Positions 10,168-25,339 of a DNA stretch of 64,000 bases are shown one piece after another. The stretch lies in the NCBI GenBank assembly GCA_038501195.1, contig JBBPUQ010000010.1:3718001-3782000 (forward strand), written 5' to 3'. Position 1 is the first letter of the stretch, and each line of letters opens with the position of its first letter. The DNA comes from Nemania diffusa (taxonomy: Eukaryota; Ascomycota; Sordariomycetes; Xylariales; Xylariaceae). Below the pieces are notes generated by a model. It was not told where the DNA came from, made no database searches, and saw only the letters and a list, made by a program, of their open reading frames with translations. The position numbers and the translations under genes are program-made.

Positions 10168-13100
10168 TTATATTTAATTTAATTATTTTTGTTAATTTTA
10201 ATATAATATATATAAAATTATTACTATTTTATATTATTTATATTAGTTTTTATTGTTTAATTAATATTATTTTTTATTATTTTTTAATAATATAAATAAA
10301 TTTTTTTTTTTTTTTTATTTTTTTTTTTTTTTTTTTTTTTTTTTATTAACTATTTTAATAAATAAAAAAACTATTTTTACAATATATTAATAATATATTA
10401 ATAAATAATAGCTGCACTTTTTTTTTATTTTTTTATTTATATTTATATTTATTTTATATTGTTTTAATTTCGATTTATTAAATCAGTTTATTTTATTTTA
10501 TTTATTTATTTAAACTATAAATATTATATATATAAAACAAAATTTAATATATTATTAATATTTTATAGTTATTATAATAATATTTTATAAAAACTTTATT
10601 AATACTGCTATTATTATTATTGCTGTAACTATTACTACTTATAAAAAAATATTCAAACTATATAAAAAAAATAAATAAAAATAGTTTTTATATATTTTTT
10701 TTATTTTTGCTTTATTATTTTTATATATTAATTTCGATTTATTAAAACTATATAAATTAAAATTTTTTTAAATATAAAAAAACTAAAATTTGTTATAATA
10801 ATTATTTTAATTAAATTATTTAAATAAATTTTATAAACTTTTTTTAATTTTTTTATAATATATTTATATTTTATTAATATTATATTAAAAATTTAATAAT
10901 TATTATATTATAAATATTAATTTTAAATTTAAAAAATATATTTAATATATTGTTTTTTATAAAAAAAAAAAAAAACAGTTATATTACTATAAATAAAATT
11001 AATATTTTATATATTATATATATTTTATTAATATATTATTAATATTATAATAATTAAATATTAATAATTTAAAAGTTTATATTTAATAAGTTATTTTTAT
11101 TAATATTTAATAAATTATTTAAATTAAATATATTTTTAAAAATATTTATAAATTTTATAAAGTTATAAATAAGTTTTATATATTTTTTATATTTTTTTTA
11201 TATTTTATAAATTTATTATTAATAATTTATAAAATTTTAATAAAAGCTTTTTAATATATTATTTATATTATATATTTTAATAATTTTTTTAATAATATTG
11301 TTAAAAAAACTTTATTTACTTTTAATAAAATTTAAATTTTATATAATATAAATATATTTATTTTAGTTTATAAAATCAATATTTAAAAAAACTACAATAT
11401 ATATTTGAATTATTTTTAACTTATTAAATTATAATTTATAATTAAATTATTTAATATAAATAAATAAATATTTTTTTAATTTTAAATTAATTTTTTATAT
11501 TTAATATAAACTGTTTTATAATTATAAAATTATTAAAAATAAAATATTTTTAATTTATTAAATTATAATTAATAAATTTAAACTTTAATAAATTTAGTAA
11601 TAATATTTTAATTTAATTTAAAAAGTTTATTTTTTTAAGTTTATTTTTATATAAAAATAAATTATATAATAACTATAAATAATTTAAATATATAGTTTAA
11701 TTAATTTATTAAACTATATTTAATTTAATTATATTTTTATTAATTTAATAAAAATGCTTTATTAATTTAATAAATTTTTTTTTAAATTAACTTTTTATAT
11801 ATAACAAAAGTTTATATTATAGTTATAAATATATTAATTATATAGTTTTTATAACTTATTAAATTGTTTTAGTTAAATTAAATTTAATTAATTTAAAAAA
11901 AATGCTTTAATTAATTTAATTAATTATTATTTATATATTTAAATTAATTATTTATATTTAATATAAATTGTTTTTATAGCTGTAATAAATTTAAAAATAA
12001 AACTTTATAATATTATTAAATTATATTTAAAAACTAATGTTTTAAAAGTTTAATTTTTATTTTTAATATTTTTATATTATATATATATTATATAATGTTT
12101 TTTTTAAAACTATATTTTATATATATATTATAAAAAATTTTTAAATTTATAAACTGATTTTATAATATAATTAATATTTTATATTTTAAAAAAACATTTA
12201 TATAAAATTAAAATAAAAATATATTGTTTAATATATAATTTAAATTATTATTTTAATTGAACAATTTATTTATATAATATATTAAATATATAAAGTTTTT
12301 TATTATTTCGATTATAATATTTATATTAATTCGATTTTTATTTGTTTTATTAATATAAAAAAATAAACAAAAATAGTTTTTTAAAATTAAAAGTTATATA
12401 TAATTTTTTATTAACTTAGTAATTTTAAATTTATAATTATTAATAACTTTTTTATTTATATATATTATTTTTTTAAAATATAAAAAGTTATATTATATTA
12501 ATATAAATATTATATTAATAACTTATATATTATATATATTTTTTTTATATATTATTTTATTATTAATTAATTGTTTTAATAATTTTAATAAAATTAGTTA
12601 CTTTTTAAAACTATAGTTTAAATATAAAAATAAATAAATAATATTTTAAACTAACTATTAAATATAAAAACTTTTAAATATTATAGTATTAAAATATAAA
12701 TTTATATAAACTAATTAAAAAGTTAAAAAATATAATATTAATATTAAATTTTAAACTTTATTTTATATATAATTATATATTTTATCGAATATATATTAAA
12801 CTAAAACTTTTTTTTATACTAGTTATAATATAATATTTTATTTTAAATATTAATTTTTGAAATATTTTATAACTAATTTATATATTTAATAAGTTGATTT
12901 TATTATATTAATTTATAATAGTTATATATAGTTTTTATTTTTAATAAAATAAATTATTTATATTTAAAAATATTTTATTAAATATTTTATAAAAAGTTTT
13001 ATTAATTTAAATATATATTAGTTATTATTTTAATATTAAAATATAAAAAAATATTTATTAAACTATTGTTAACAAAAATTATTTAATAAATTTAAAAATA

Positions 13101-13575
13101 AATATTTTAATTAATTGTTATTATTAATATATTATATAATATTTGCAGTAATAATAAATTATATATTAATATATTAATTAAGCTAACTTTTGCTATTATA
13201 TTATTAATATATATAATAATTATATTTAAAGTTTAATAATTATATTAATATTAAAAAGCTATTTTAATAGTTATAATTTTAGTTATATTTATATATAATA
13301 GTTTTTTTTTTATTATTTAAAAATAATTATAAGTTTGTTTTTTTATAATAAAAAAACATAAATATTAGTTTTTATTTAATAAGCTTTTTTTATATTAAAA
13401 ACTATTAATATTTATATTTAATATATTTATAAATAAATATATCAATAATTTTTTAATATTAAAAAATAAATATATTTTGTTAAATTTATTAAATAAATTA
13501 TATTATTAGTTAAAATTAAATGTTATATTTATAAATAAAAAATAAAACAATATATAATTATTATTGGAATAGTAG

Positions 13576-13826
13576 TGTTAGTTGCAGTTAGTATATATTT
13601 AAATTCTTTTTGTATAATTTGCTACTTGTTTACTAAGTAATTAGCTATATTTTGTTATAAGTAATACTAGCGAGCTATTAGCAAGTTTATATAACTTATA
13701 TATATATGTTATATATACAAAGATTTTTTTTTAAATATAAAAACAACAATAGTATCGTATAATTATAATATTATATTTTGCTTTAGTTCTACTATATACA
13801 ATCGATTATATAAAGCTAAATTAATA
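13576..13826 (+). repeat. 5' LTR of degraded Copia element
   Basis: 251 bp, beginning TGTTAGTTGCAG. Aligns end to end with 19371-19621 and with the reverse complement of 62700-62950. Differences are mostly G-to-A and C-to-T. Confidence 0.88.
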
Positions 13827-16800
13827 TTAATTAGTAATTATATTAGCTTTTTTTATTTAACAGCGATATATTATAAATTAGTAAAATTTAAAAACGAAAA
13901 TTAATTAAAATAACTTTTAAATTTTAATTGTATAAATATACTCTTTTTAACTTAACAAAAAATGTTCACTTTTATATTATGTTTTAAGTTTATTTTTATA
14001 TATATATACTTTTTTTTATTTAGCAAAAAATATATATATTATTATATACAAAAAAAAATCAAGTTTTTTATTGTATAAATATATTTTTTTTAACTTAGTA
14101 AAAAATGTTTTTATATAAAAAAAGCAATAGTAAATAATATTATTACTTAGAAAATTTTTGTTATTTGTATTTAATTGTATAAATATATTTTTTTTTATTT
14201 AACAAAAAACATATATATAAAAATAAGCAAATAGCTTGTATTTTTTACTTAAATAACTTTGTTATATATATAAGCTAAAACAACAACTTTTAAATATAAT
14301 AACGTTTTAACAGCTTTAACAAAAAGCTAAACAAAAAGTTACTTTTATATATAACTTTTTATACAATAAACTTACTAAATATTTTAATACTAGTATTACA
14401 ACTATACAAAAATATATTATTAAAAAGTATTAAAACAAACTTATTGATATTTTTACTGCTATAAAAAAACATTTTTTTATTTACTTTATATATTAAATAA
14501 TAAAATATAAACATTTGAAATATACTAGTTAAAATTTTTTAAAAATATATAAAAAAAACTTTAAAAGTTAGACATAATATTAGTTCGATTAAACTAGTTA
14601 TATATTATATTATAATTTAGTCAATATTTTAAAAATAAAAAAAATTGTTTTTACAATAATAAAAAATTGTACAAATAAAAAAAAAATAGTATAATTTGCT
14701 AAAATTTTACAAAGTTACTATATTTTATAGCAACCTAAGTATTTAAAAGAACTATTAATTTTATAAATATAATTTAAAACTTTTATACAACTACTTTTTA
14801 TAGAAATTAAAACGCTGATAATATATACTTTTAAAACAGTAATTATTTTTTTTGCTATTTATTTGATACTTTTTATTAAGCAACTTTTAGTTCAATTAAA
14901 AATTGTACAAACAAAAAAAGCTTTGTAAAATGTTTATTTCTAAATTTTATAACTAATTATACAACTTACTATTAAAAAACAGCTATATAAACTATATAAG
15001 TTATTAACTTTTTAAATAAATTACTAATTTAATTTTTTATTTGTTTATAAATATTTTGTTTGTTATATTTTTTTTAGTTATTTTTACTTTATATTTAAAT
15101 TATTATACAATTTTAAATCTAATATTTTTAAATATTTATTTAAATTTACTACTTACAAAAATTATATAAAATAAGATTATTTTATTAAAAAAGTACATAG
15201 TATTTTAAAAAAATTTAAAAAAAAAAAATATAACTATTTTAGTAAACTATATAACTTTTTATATAACAAAGCTAAATTATTTATTAATATTTATAAACAA
15301 TTAAATATTTTAAACAATTAATATTACGTAGTATTTTTTTATATTTTGAAAAGTTATATAAAAAACTTTTTTATATATAATATTAAACTAAATAAAACTT
15401 AATACAAAATATATTATATAATAAATATATATTTTAATATAAATACAAACTATAATTAATATTGAACTGATTAAACTACTATTACTTTTGTATAAATAAA
15501 ACAAAAAAACTTTAAAAAAGCTTTATATAAAATATTAGAACTAATAATTAATAAACTATTAAAAATTCAACAAGTTTTAAATACTAGCTATTAAAGCAAA
15601 GTTTAACTAAATATAACTATTATATAAATATATTATAAAATATTTAAATTAGTAATAGTTTTAGTATTTTAAAAGCTAATTTATAAAGCATTTTTTGCAA
15701 ACTTTTATACATATTTTTATATTTTAAACAATAACTAAACAGCTGTTTTACAAAATATTTACTTAATAAACAAAAAGTATAATTTTAATTGTATAAAAAA
15801 CTAAAAACTTAATAAATATTAAAAAAGTTTATAAACTAAATATAACTAAAATAATCGTATAAAAAAAAATGCTTTATATATAATAAAAAAAGTTGTTAAT
15901 TTATTAACTACATTTTATAAAAACGTTTTTGTACTAAAAATTAATATTTTAATTTGTACAAAATAATTTATAACGAATTACTTACTTTAAACGAGTTTTT
16001 TTAATATTTAATAGCGACTAAAAGTTATTTAGATTCAAACGAAAAAAAATTTAACAGCAATACTAAATTTGCTAAAAAAACAACGCAATTTTTAATAAAT
16101 AATACTTATTTTTACTATATAACTAGCGAAAATATTTAGTTATATAATAAAACTATATTAACTAACTAGTTTATTTTTAGCTTTTAATATTATATAAAGT
16201 ATTAAAAAAAACTATAAAATACAAAAGCTTTTAACTATTTTATAATAAAAAAAATACAATTAAAAGTTTATTTAAAACTAAACTTTTATACAAAAATAAA
16301 CTAAAGCTTTAAAAATATATATATTAAATTTAGTACAAATAATACTATTACATTTATAAGTATTATATAAATAAAAAATGTACTAAATATTATTATATAT
16401 TATATTTTAAATATTTCGACTTTATTTCTATTTTTATTAAAAAACGCTAATAAAATAAGTATATACTTCAATAATACTAAAAATATTATTGTATAAAAAA
16501 ATAAAAACACAATTTTTGTTGTTTATAAATAAAAACATTTGTTTTTTAATACTAGTTTATATAAAGCTAATATATACTTTATTAAAACTAAACTATACTA
16601 GCTGTACTATTAATTTAAATACTTTTGTATAAAAAAATTACACAAAATATTAACTTAAGTTAACTACAATATTAATTAATTTATTTTAAAAAAGATTTAA
16701 AAGTTCTATTATTATTATTAATTATATAATTAAGTTTTAAAACAGTTCAAGTTTATAATTAAAAACAATTATAACTTTAATTATAAAATAATAATTAATG

Positions 16801-19370
16801 TTGTATAAATAAGCAATAAACAAGTATTATATATAATTAATATAGCAATATTGTTTTAAACTGCAATATTTTTTTATATAATAAATACAAAAAACATATA
16901 AAAAGTACTTTGTAAATATTAAATCAATATATACTAAAACTTTTTAAACTATATTATATATAATTTAAATACAAATTTTTCGTTTAAAAAGTTTCAAAAC
17001 TAAGCTAAAATTATAAATATTATATATTAAAAAATACTTATAAAAACTTACTAAACTATTAATAAAATCAAACAAATATACAAACTTTTCTATTGTATAT
17101 ATAATATTTTAAAAAATAAAATAAGTTATTATATAAAAAATAAAAAAATTTTATAAATAGTAATAAAAACTTTAAACAATACTGCAAAACTTAATAGCTT
17201 TATATTAATATTATTTATTTTTAGTATTTATTTACAAATTAATTAAAATTTTTTTTTATTTTTTAATATTATATAAAAAGTAAAAATTATTAAAAAAGCT
17301 ATAAAAATGCTCTAAAAAAAACAAGCTAAAGTTAAAATTAATTGTATAATTAATTAGTAAAACAGTTCTACTTTATACAAAATACTTATACTATTACTAA
17401 AAAATAAAATATTTATATAACAAAAAAAACAAAACTAAAATAAATTATACAAAATATAAACTATTAAAAAATTTAACATTACTATTAATACAATTAACAA
17501 ACTTATAAAGTTTTAATATATACAAGTTAAACTTTATTATTATATAACAAAAAACGAAAAATAAAACAACAAAAATAATATATTACTTATTTTAGTAAAC
17601 ATTATAAAAAAAAAAAAAGCCGACTTAAAAAATTAATATAGTTTTTAACTTTTTTTATACAACTAAATTCTATATTTTTTAACTAAAAAAAAAAAATAAA
17701 CTATAAACTAGCTATTAAATTATAAACAAATAACATTATTAATACACTTAGACTTTTTTTCAAAAAGTTTAATATAATAAAAATTAACGAACTATTTATA
17801 CAAAAAATATTTAAGTTTATAAAATATAACTTTAACAAATACTACAGTATTTGAATTTTTAAATCAAAGTTTGTACAAAAAGTTAAAAGTAAAACTATTT
17901 AACTATATAAAAAGTTTCAATTAATTATACAAAAATATAATAATTTAGAAAAAAATACTATATTTATATAATTACTAATAATTTAGCAAATAAATTAACA
18001 ATTAATTCTAGCTTTAGAACTTATTTTAATTTGAAACTATAATATAGTATATAAACTATAAAACATTATATAAGTATATATATAGTTAATTAACAAACTT
18101 ATATAAAAAATTTATATATATTTATTTATTAAACTTAAAAATAAATATTTTAAAAAAACTATATTATAAATTATACAACTATTATATAAACTAGCTAAAT
18201 TAAACTTATATTAATTTAAAACATACTATAAATATTATTATTAAAAACTTGAAATAACTGTTTTTTTATACAACTTTTATTTATTAGTTACTAATAGCAA
18301 TTCTAAAAAATTTAATATTACTGAACTATAAACAAATAACACTTTTAGTTTTATAACTCTGAAATTTTTAATTAAAAAAAAAGCTAAGTTTTATACAGTA
18401 AAATTTAAAACTAAACTTAAATAAATTTTAAACGAAAACAATTCGATTAAGTTTAATAATATTTAAATTATATTTATAAATAAATATATTATATTAATTT
18501 AGAAAAATTAAACTATATAATTAGCTAAAATTAACTTTTATACAAAAAACTTTATATAATAATATATTTTTTAATATATTCGAAATATATATATAAACAA
18601 TATTTGTTAGCTAAAAATTTTATACAACTTATTTACTACTGCTTAAATTGTTAACTTTTAAAAAGCTGACATAATTATTTTAAACAAATAAATCAAATAA
18701 CAAATTAATAACTATAACTATAAACTAACATTTATATTTTTCGATTTATATTATATAAAACTTTTTATTTTTATAAATAATTTATTTATAAATAATATAA
18801 ACATAATATTACAAATTAAATTTTTAATTATACTAGCTATAAAAACTTGTATAAAAAATAATACTAACTTAAGATTTGAAATTTCTAGCAACATTATTTA
18901 CTAAAATTTAAACAAATATAAACAAATAACTAAAAATATACTAGCTAGTAAACTATATAAAATAATTAATAGATTTAATAATACAATTGCTTTTTGTATA
19001 ACTTTTTAAAAAATTCTAAAAATGTTAAATATATTATAAGTTTTAGCAATTTTATACTTTAATTTAAAATTGTTATATAATTATTTAGTCAAACTTAGTA
19101 TAATATAAAAAAAGCAACTTATAATTAATATTATATTACTATAAAAGTTATACAAAAAAAAAAAAATTTTTAAAATATACTAAATTAACAAAAAAAATAA
19201 CTTAACTGATATATTAACAAAAAAAGTATTAAATTAAATATTAAAAACACTAGTTTTAACTAATAAATTATATATACAAATAAAAACATATATAAAAAAA
19301 AATTAAAAAAATATATATATATAAAAAAAACTACAACTAAAAAGAAATTTTATAACTATTAAAATAATAG

Positions 19371-19621
19371 TATTAGTTATAATTAATATATATTTAAATT
19401 TTTTTTATACAATTTACTATTTATTTATTAAATAATTAACTGTATTTTGTTACAAATAACGCTAACGAGCTATTAGCGAACTTATACAACTTATATATAT
19501 ATATTACATATACAAAGATTTTTTTTTAAATATAAAAACAACAATAGTATTATATAATTATAATATTATATTCTGCTTTAGCTCTATTATACATAATCGA
19601 TTATATAAAACTAAATCAACA
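19371..19621 (+). repeat. 3' LTR of degraded Copia element
   Basis: 251 bp, ending CTAAATCAACA. Preceded by an A-rich tract that also precedes the minus-strand copy at 62951, as expected for the polypurine region before a 3' LTR. Confidence 0.88.
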
Positions 19622-21970
19622 ATTATATAATTTAAATATAATTTAAAAATTTATTAAAAAAGCTTTATTAATTAAAACTATTATAAAATAAAAATTTAAA
19701 TATTTTATAATATATTTAACTTTATAATATAATATTGTTTTTTTCTTAAATTATTTTATTAATTAATTAAAAAACTTTTGCTATTTTTTGTTTAAAAAAC
19801 TAAACTTTTATTAATATTATATTAATTTTAATTTTTAAAAATTTTAAATATATTTTTTTGCTATTTTTTTTTTAGTTTTAAATTAAATTTAAAATATTTG
19901 TTAATTAATTATAAATTTAATATATTTTAAATATTTTATTTTGTTTTATTATTAAAAATATAAATATAAAATTATTTAAATAATATATAAAACATTTTAT
20001 ATTTAATAATAATTTAAATATTTAATAAAAACTTTTTATAAATATATTAAATAAAAAAAAGCTATATAAAAATTAAATAATAAATAATTTTTATAAAAAT
20101 AATAGTTTTTTTATAAAAAACTAAATAGTTAATATTATAATTTTATTATTAAAATAATTTAAAATATATTTTTTAAGTTTTTTTTAATTAAATATATATT
20201 TTAGTTAATTTTTTATATTAAATTAAATATATTTTATATTATAATATATTTAAATATATTATATTTAATTTAAATATAATTATTTATTAATTTATTATTA
20301 AAATAAAACAAATAGTATATTTTATATTAACTATTGTTTTTTTTAAATATTAAACTAAAAAAAAAACTATATAATAACATTTTTATTTTTATTTTAAATA
20401 TTTAATTTAAATATAAATTTTTAATTATTTGTTTTAAAATAAACTAATAATTTTTTTTTATTGATTTTAAATTTAAAAATATTGTTAATATTAATAACAA
20501 ATTATATTTTAGCTATATTTTATATTAAAAAATATTTATTATTAATTTGTTTAAAATATTTAAATAATATTTTAGTGCTTTTTTTTAATTTTTAATATAT
20601 AAAAAAAAACAATAATATTTTAAGTTTTAAGTTTTTTTTTAAAAATATTATAAAAGTTAAAACTATATTTATTTTAAACTATATTATAAATAATAAACAG
20701 TTTTAAAATATTATAATAATTAATTAATTTTTATTTTTATTAAAACTTAAAATTTAAATTGTTATATTTAAGCTATTTTTTATATTTAAAATAATTATTA
20801 AATTTTATATTTTTTTTATATAAATTAATAATTTATATATTTTTAAGCTATATTTATTATATATATATTTTTAAATATAATATATTAAATTAAAATTTTA
20901 AAAATAAATTAAATTATTTTATTTAAAACAATATTTTTATTTTTTATAAATTTTATTATAATTATTAATAATTTATTTATTAAATAATTAATTATATATA
21001 ATTTTATAAATTATTAATATTAAAAAAATAATTTTTTAATTTAAAACTTATTTAGTTTAAAAGTTTATACTATAAAATATAATATTAAATATTTAAATTT
21101 AAATTATTATAAAATTAATTATAAAATAAATTTTATATAAAATTATTAATTTAAATATTTATTAAATAAATAAATTTATTATTTATATTATATATAAATA
21201 TTTTTTAAATAAATAGTTATAAATTATTATATATATTATAAAACAATATATTTATAAATTAATATTAAAACTATATATTTTTAGCTTTATTATTAAAGCT
21301 ATTATTATTATTTATTTAATTATATAATTAATATAAAACTAAAAAATTACTATTAATATATATTTATTTATTTAAAATTTAATTAAATTTATTAAATATA
21401 ATTTATTTTTATATATTATTAATATATATTTTAAATTAATATTAAAAAATTTTTTTTGCTATTTTTATAATAATAAAAAAATATTTACAAATTTTTTAAA
21501 ACTTAAATATTATTTTTAAATTATTAAACTAAATTAAATATAATATTTATTTATATTTTTATATTATTAATTATTTTTTTTTTTTTTTTTTTATATTTTA
21601 AATACTTTAAATATAAAATAAGTTTATAATATATAATTTTTTTTTTTATAAACAATAAAATATTTATTATATTAATTTATATTTTTTTTTTAAATTAATA
21701 AAAAAACTTTTTTATATTATTAAATTTTAATATATTTAGAATTATTTTATTTTTAATTATTTTTATTTTGTTTTAAAACTAAATTGTTAATTTAATATTT
21801 AAGTTTTTTATATTTTAAATTAATTTAAATAAATTAATTAAAAATTTTTTTTTAAATGTTTTATATTTTATAAAATATATAAAAGCTATTATAATTAAAT
21901 AATTTATTAAAAAAAAAACTAATATTGCTTAATAATGCAGCAATTTTAATTTAAACAAATTGTTCAACTT

Positions 21971-23755
21971 TAATATATAAAAACAGTGTTGTAATCGCTG
22001 CGATTGTGCTTCGAAAAGTGTGCGTTGTAGTATAGAAGTTGTGTAGTGGGCCCAGTAGGCCTGTAGAACCACCTATTTAAAATATGTGCAGAGCAAACAT
22101 GCGAGTGAGACTATTGTACCCATAAACTTGATCCAAACGGTTACACCACTTAAACTATGTAGATAAGTGTGTGCTGGGTATCCTCGCATATAGAATAGAT
22201 ACCTACTTACAGTAGGTAGTTAGCAATTACCAAGCACCTACGTAGAAACTGTCGTATTCAATAGAAAGATAGACTCTATCTAGAGCATGTATTGATTGGT
22301 CTTTGTCTCGACTTTGAGCCACGACCCGACCTGCATGACCCCTGGACCCGCACAGCACATGGCCTAGGCATGGCACAGCGGCCGCGCATGGCGCGTGGCA
22401 CGGCCAATGGTGCCCTTCTTCACTTCTTCAGGGTGTCTCTTTCTATCTAGCGTAGTGCCACTGTAAAGGTAGGTAGCCTCTCGGCGGCCCTTTAGGCTCT
22501 CGTGCAGCATGCAGCAAGCTCTTCGATGCTACATACCTCCCACGTCGCGTCGTCCTCTGGTATTTTCGCTTAAAGGGGCTCCTCAACCCCTTTCTGTTAC
22601 AGAAGTACCCAAGTCATTGTGCCTTTCATTAAATGCTAATTATCAATCCCATGAGTCAATTAGAGTTAGGGGGAAGTACCTAGATTTCTCTATGTATTTT
22701 GTCTGATGCAGAGATGCTTACCTCCAGGTGGGCTCATATCTTCGCCTGCGAGGTAGATAGACTAAGAAACGTGCCTACTAGGTATAAATGACAACAAATA
22801 ATAATACCTGAGTGTTATTTTGCTCCGACACGGCGGATTCCCTCGGCTCTAGTGTAGTAGTGTATTACACTACCAACTCCAAAACATCAACTTCCGTCTT
22901 CCTATGTAACTCAGCCCCGTTGACCATGTGGTTTCAGAAGTTAATCTAGTATTTTCCGAGGTTAGCCTGGTTCCTCCCACGCGCGCTTCGGGCACCTGCT
23001 ACGTACTTAGGATAATTAACAATTCCAATTTCCGCTTAGTTCCATATCCGGACCCAGGACCTTCCCCTATAAGGCCGTTAAAGTGGGTGACGTGACCCCC
23101 GACTCTTGTACATCTCACTTGGTAGCCTACATATGTATGTACTTACCTATCTAATAGGTACATACATTACCTCTTATGCGTACCTGCTAAGCTACCAGCC
23201 TGCCTCCTTCCTACTCTTTTTCGTTACACTTGGTAGCGATACTGGTATTTTTATCATCCTCTCGTCTCCTCTCCTTAACACTGTCAACCCACCTCTATAT
23301 GTGTGTATAGTCAATCTAGACAACAATCCAGTCTCGCCAAACCAGCTCGCTTTCTTAAGACCCGATTCAGGCAGCCTTCATCAAGTGCTCCTAGTGCTTG
23401 ACCAATAGGTAGGTACACTCCTTGTCTCTTTTTTCATTTCTCGTCCCATCTTGGTACTCTACCTAAGAATTTAACCGTCGTTCTATCTCCTCATCCAAGA
23501 GCTGGCGGGTAGATAGATAAATACCCATATATCTGCCCTGAGACTCAAAGAAATCCCAAAAGACGGCGTTCTTTTGTCCAACACCACGCGAGTCACGCGA
23601 GGATCTGATCTGCCATACGCCGTTCAACTTAGACTTACACACATATTAATAGACTTGGAAGAACGGACAACCTTCTCCGCGAGATACACTAGACTACCGG
23701 CATTACGGAACTGACCGACAACGTTATTCCGCTCATTACGCCATTGTTACTCAAC
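21971..23755. other. Right border of AT island and upstream flank of the next gene
   Basis: Composition returns to normal after about 21970. Short frames at 22509-22706 and 23106-23408 have no domain and no codon signal. Many TAGGTA/TACCTA motifs are present. No gene is supported. Confidence 0.5.
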
Positions 23756-24304
23756 ATGCCTACCTCTCTAGATTCGGCTCGCCCCATCATGGCGCCTTCG
23801 GTACGTTAGTTCTTTCTGTAACGACATAATCATGGGATAGGAGATTTGGATATGATATATCTCTTCTCTCTTGTCATTTATCCTACACGCACACACATCC
23901 CGCCTTTTCTTCCTCTTTCTTCTCTCTCTGCGACTTACACCATCCAATCGACATCACCGGCGAGGATCGTTACTAACAACCATCGCTACTACTAGTTCAC
24001 CTCGCCCCGCGCATCCGTCCGGTTCAGCACGTATAGTACGGCACCTTCGTTCGCGCCGACGATGCAGACGACGGACTCAGCACACGCCGAGATCCGCAAC
24101 ATCGAGTCCGGGCTGGCGCGTATGGAGAACAAGGCGCTCTCGAAGCAGCGCGTCGTGCTGTCCGAGGAGAAGACGGCCAACTTCAGCAAACTCGCCCTTG
24201 GCGCCAAGCTCGACCGGGCCCTCGACCGCCGCATGACCAGCCAGGACGCCGAGATGCGCCCCAGAAAACACAGCCTGAACGAGAAGTCCAAGGAAGAGCT
24301 GTAG
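23756..24304 (+). CDS. Small conserved fungal protein of unknown function (117 aa, two exons)
   Basis: Exon 1 is 23756-23800 (15 codons, MPTSLDSARPIMAPS) and exon 2 is 23996-24304. The 195-bp intron has GTACGT at its 5' end, a perfect TACTAAC branch site at 23971-23977 and a CTAG acceptor; the frame is continuous and stop-free across the junction. The first 40 residues are Ser/Thr/Pro-rich. Residues about 45-117 are strongly charged and predicted helical (EIRNIESGLARMENKALSKQ, then EEKTANFSKL), with a Lys/Glu-rich end. There is no signal peptide or membrane segment. It resembles uncharacterised small proteins conserved in filamentous ascomycetes. A helical or coiled-coil, cytosolic protein is an inference, and the function is unknown. 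Confidence 0.7.
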
Positions 24305-25339
24305 AGGGAGAAAGAAAGGGGAAGAATGGAATTCGTGGACATACACGAATTGACGGCGATGAAGCAGACCTGGGTATTGAAATAGGCGGATTCACGAGAT
24401 GGAGAGGGTGGATGACGCTGATGGCGAATTGCATGCGCCCCGTTGCTCGTAAAGACGGTAAGAATACAATTCGAAGCCGACAAACGGGCTGATAAGCAGG
24501 CGGCTGGGAGACAACCAAGGAGACTACTCTAAGCATTGCGATTCAGGTGGCCATCTTCGGGTCACGGATCCTTGTCTACTGCACCAACTGAGACGTGGTG
24601 GTAATCAACGATGAGAAAACCGTGCGACTACCAATCGTATAGTCCTCGCAGTCCGGAGACGGAGAATCAACACCGCACATGCATATTGACGTCTGCTCCC
24701 TCGATAGTGGGGGTAGACGGGAGAAAGAGGCGTTGTTGGCTGTCTGCCTGCCTACTGGAGAAGACAGCGTACGGCCACGACGTTCGTAACACCCTCCTGC
24801 GGCCTTGGACCTGGGTGTACCTGGGTTGTGGTCTTTTATCATCATTATTACTATTATTTATATCATGTACATATACCAGCAGAGGGAGGGGGCTTCGGAG
24901 TCGTTATTTCAACTGACGGCGACTCGAATACGGGTCGGGAGGGCAATTCGTACATTTAAATATACCTACGCTTTCCTGGCCACTTATTCACTTATTGCGA
25001 GACATACCGTGATTGGAATATGGAATTGGCTACCGGAATGATGAGGTGGCTATTGATTTTGCTAATTGGCGTGAATAGACACCTCTTGTCCATGCTCATG
25101 TATGTAAACGCAGTCTCGAATCGTATTTTTGCCAACGCCTAAACGCCCTTTCCGGCTAGGGTTGTCATATCGTATATAAAGCGAAGCCAAGGTCTGCAGC
25201 AAGCAGCCGGTCAAGACTCCCCGACCTACCGACTAACCACGCGCCGAACTTATTCCCCATCTATCCCACTCTCCCACTCTCCCTCTCCCTTTCCCTCCCC
25301 CCCTCCACCTATGTCTTAGATCCTCCCTCCCTCTCCCGC
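24305..25339. other. Intergenic region
   Basis: Holds the 3' flanks of two convergent genes. The frames at 24576-25041 on both strands overlap each other and carry no domain. A pyrimidine-rich stretch precedes 25340. Confidence 0.5.

Larger units (their letters stand above)
13576..19621 (+). mobile_element. RIP-degraded Copia-type LTR retrotransposon (6,046 bp)
   Basis: Bounded by two direct 251-bp repeats. The consensus of the three copies in the window starts TGTT and ends AACA, the normal TG...CA form. The interior is riddled with stops and TA-rich. Just before the 3' LTR a translatable relic remains at about 19199-19240 (NLTDILTKKVLN followed by a stop), corresponding to the end of Copia RNase H (compare ADILTKPL in the intact element at 54661-54684). 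That fixes the family as Copia and the strand as plus. No matching target duplication is visible (AGTAG on the left, ATTAT on the right), which mutation could explain. The element is inactive. Confidence 0.85.
9540..21970. other. 12.4-kb AT-rich island (RIP-like)
   Basis: Apart from a few short stretches, this block is almost entirely A and T, with long runs of A/T and no open frame longer than 60 codons. This is what RIP leaves in Pezizomycotina repeats after many rounds. It contains one recognisable degraded Copia element (13576-19621). The flanks (about 9700-13575 and 19622-21960) are too mutated to classify and are probably older transposons into which the Copia element inserted. Confidence 0.85.
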
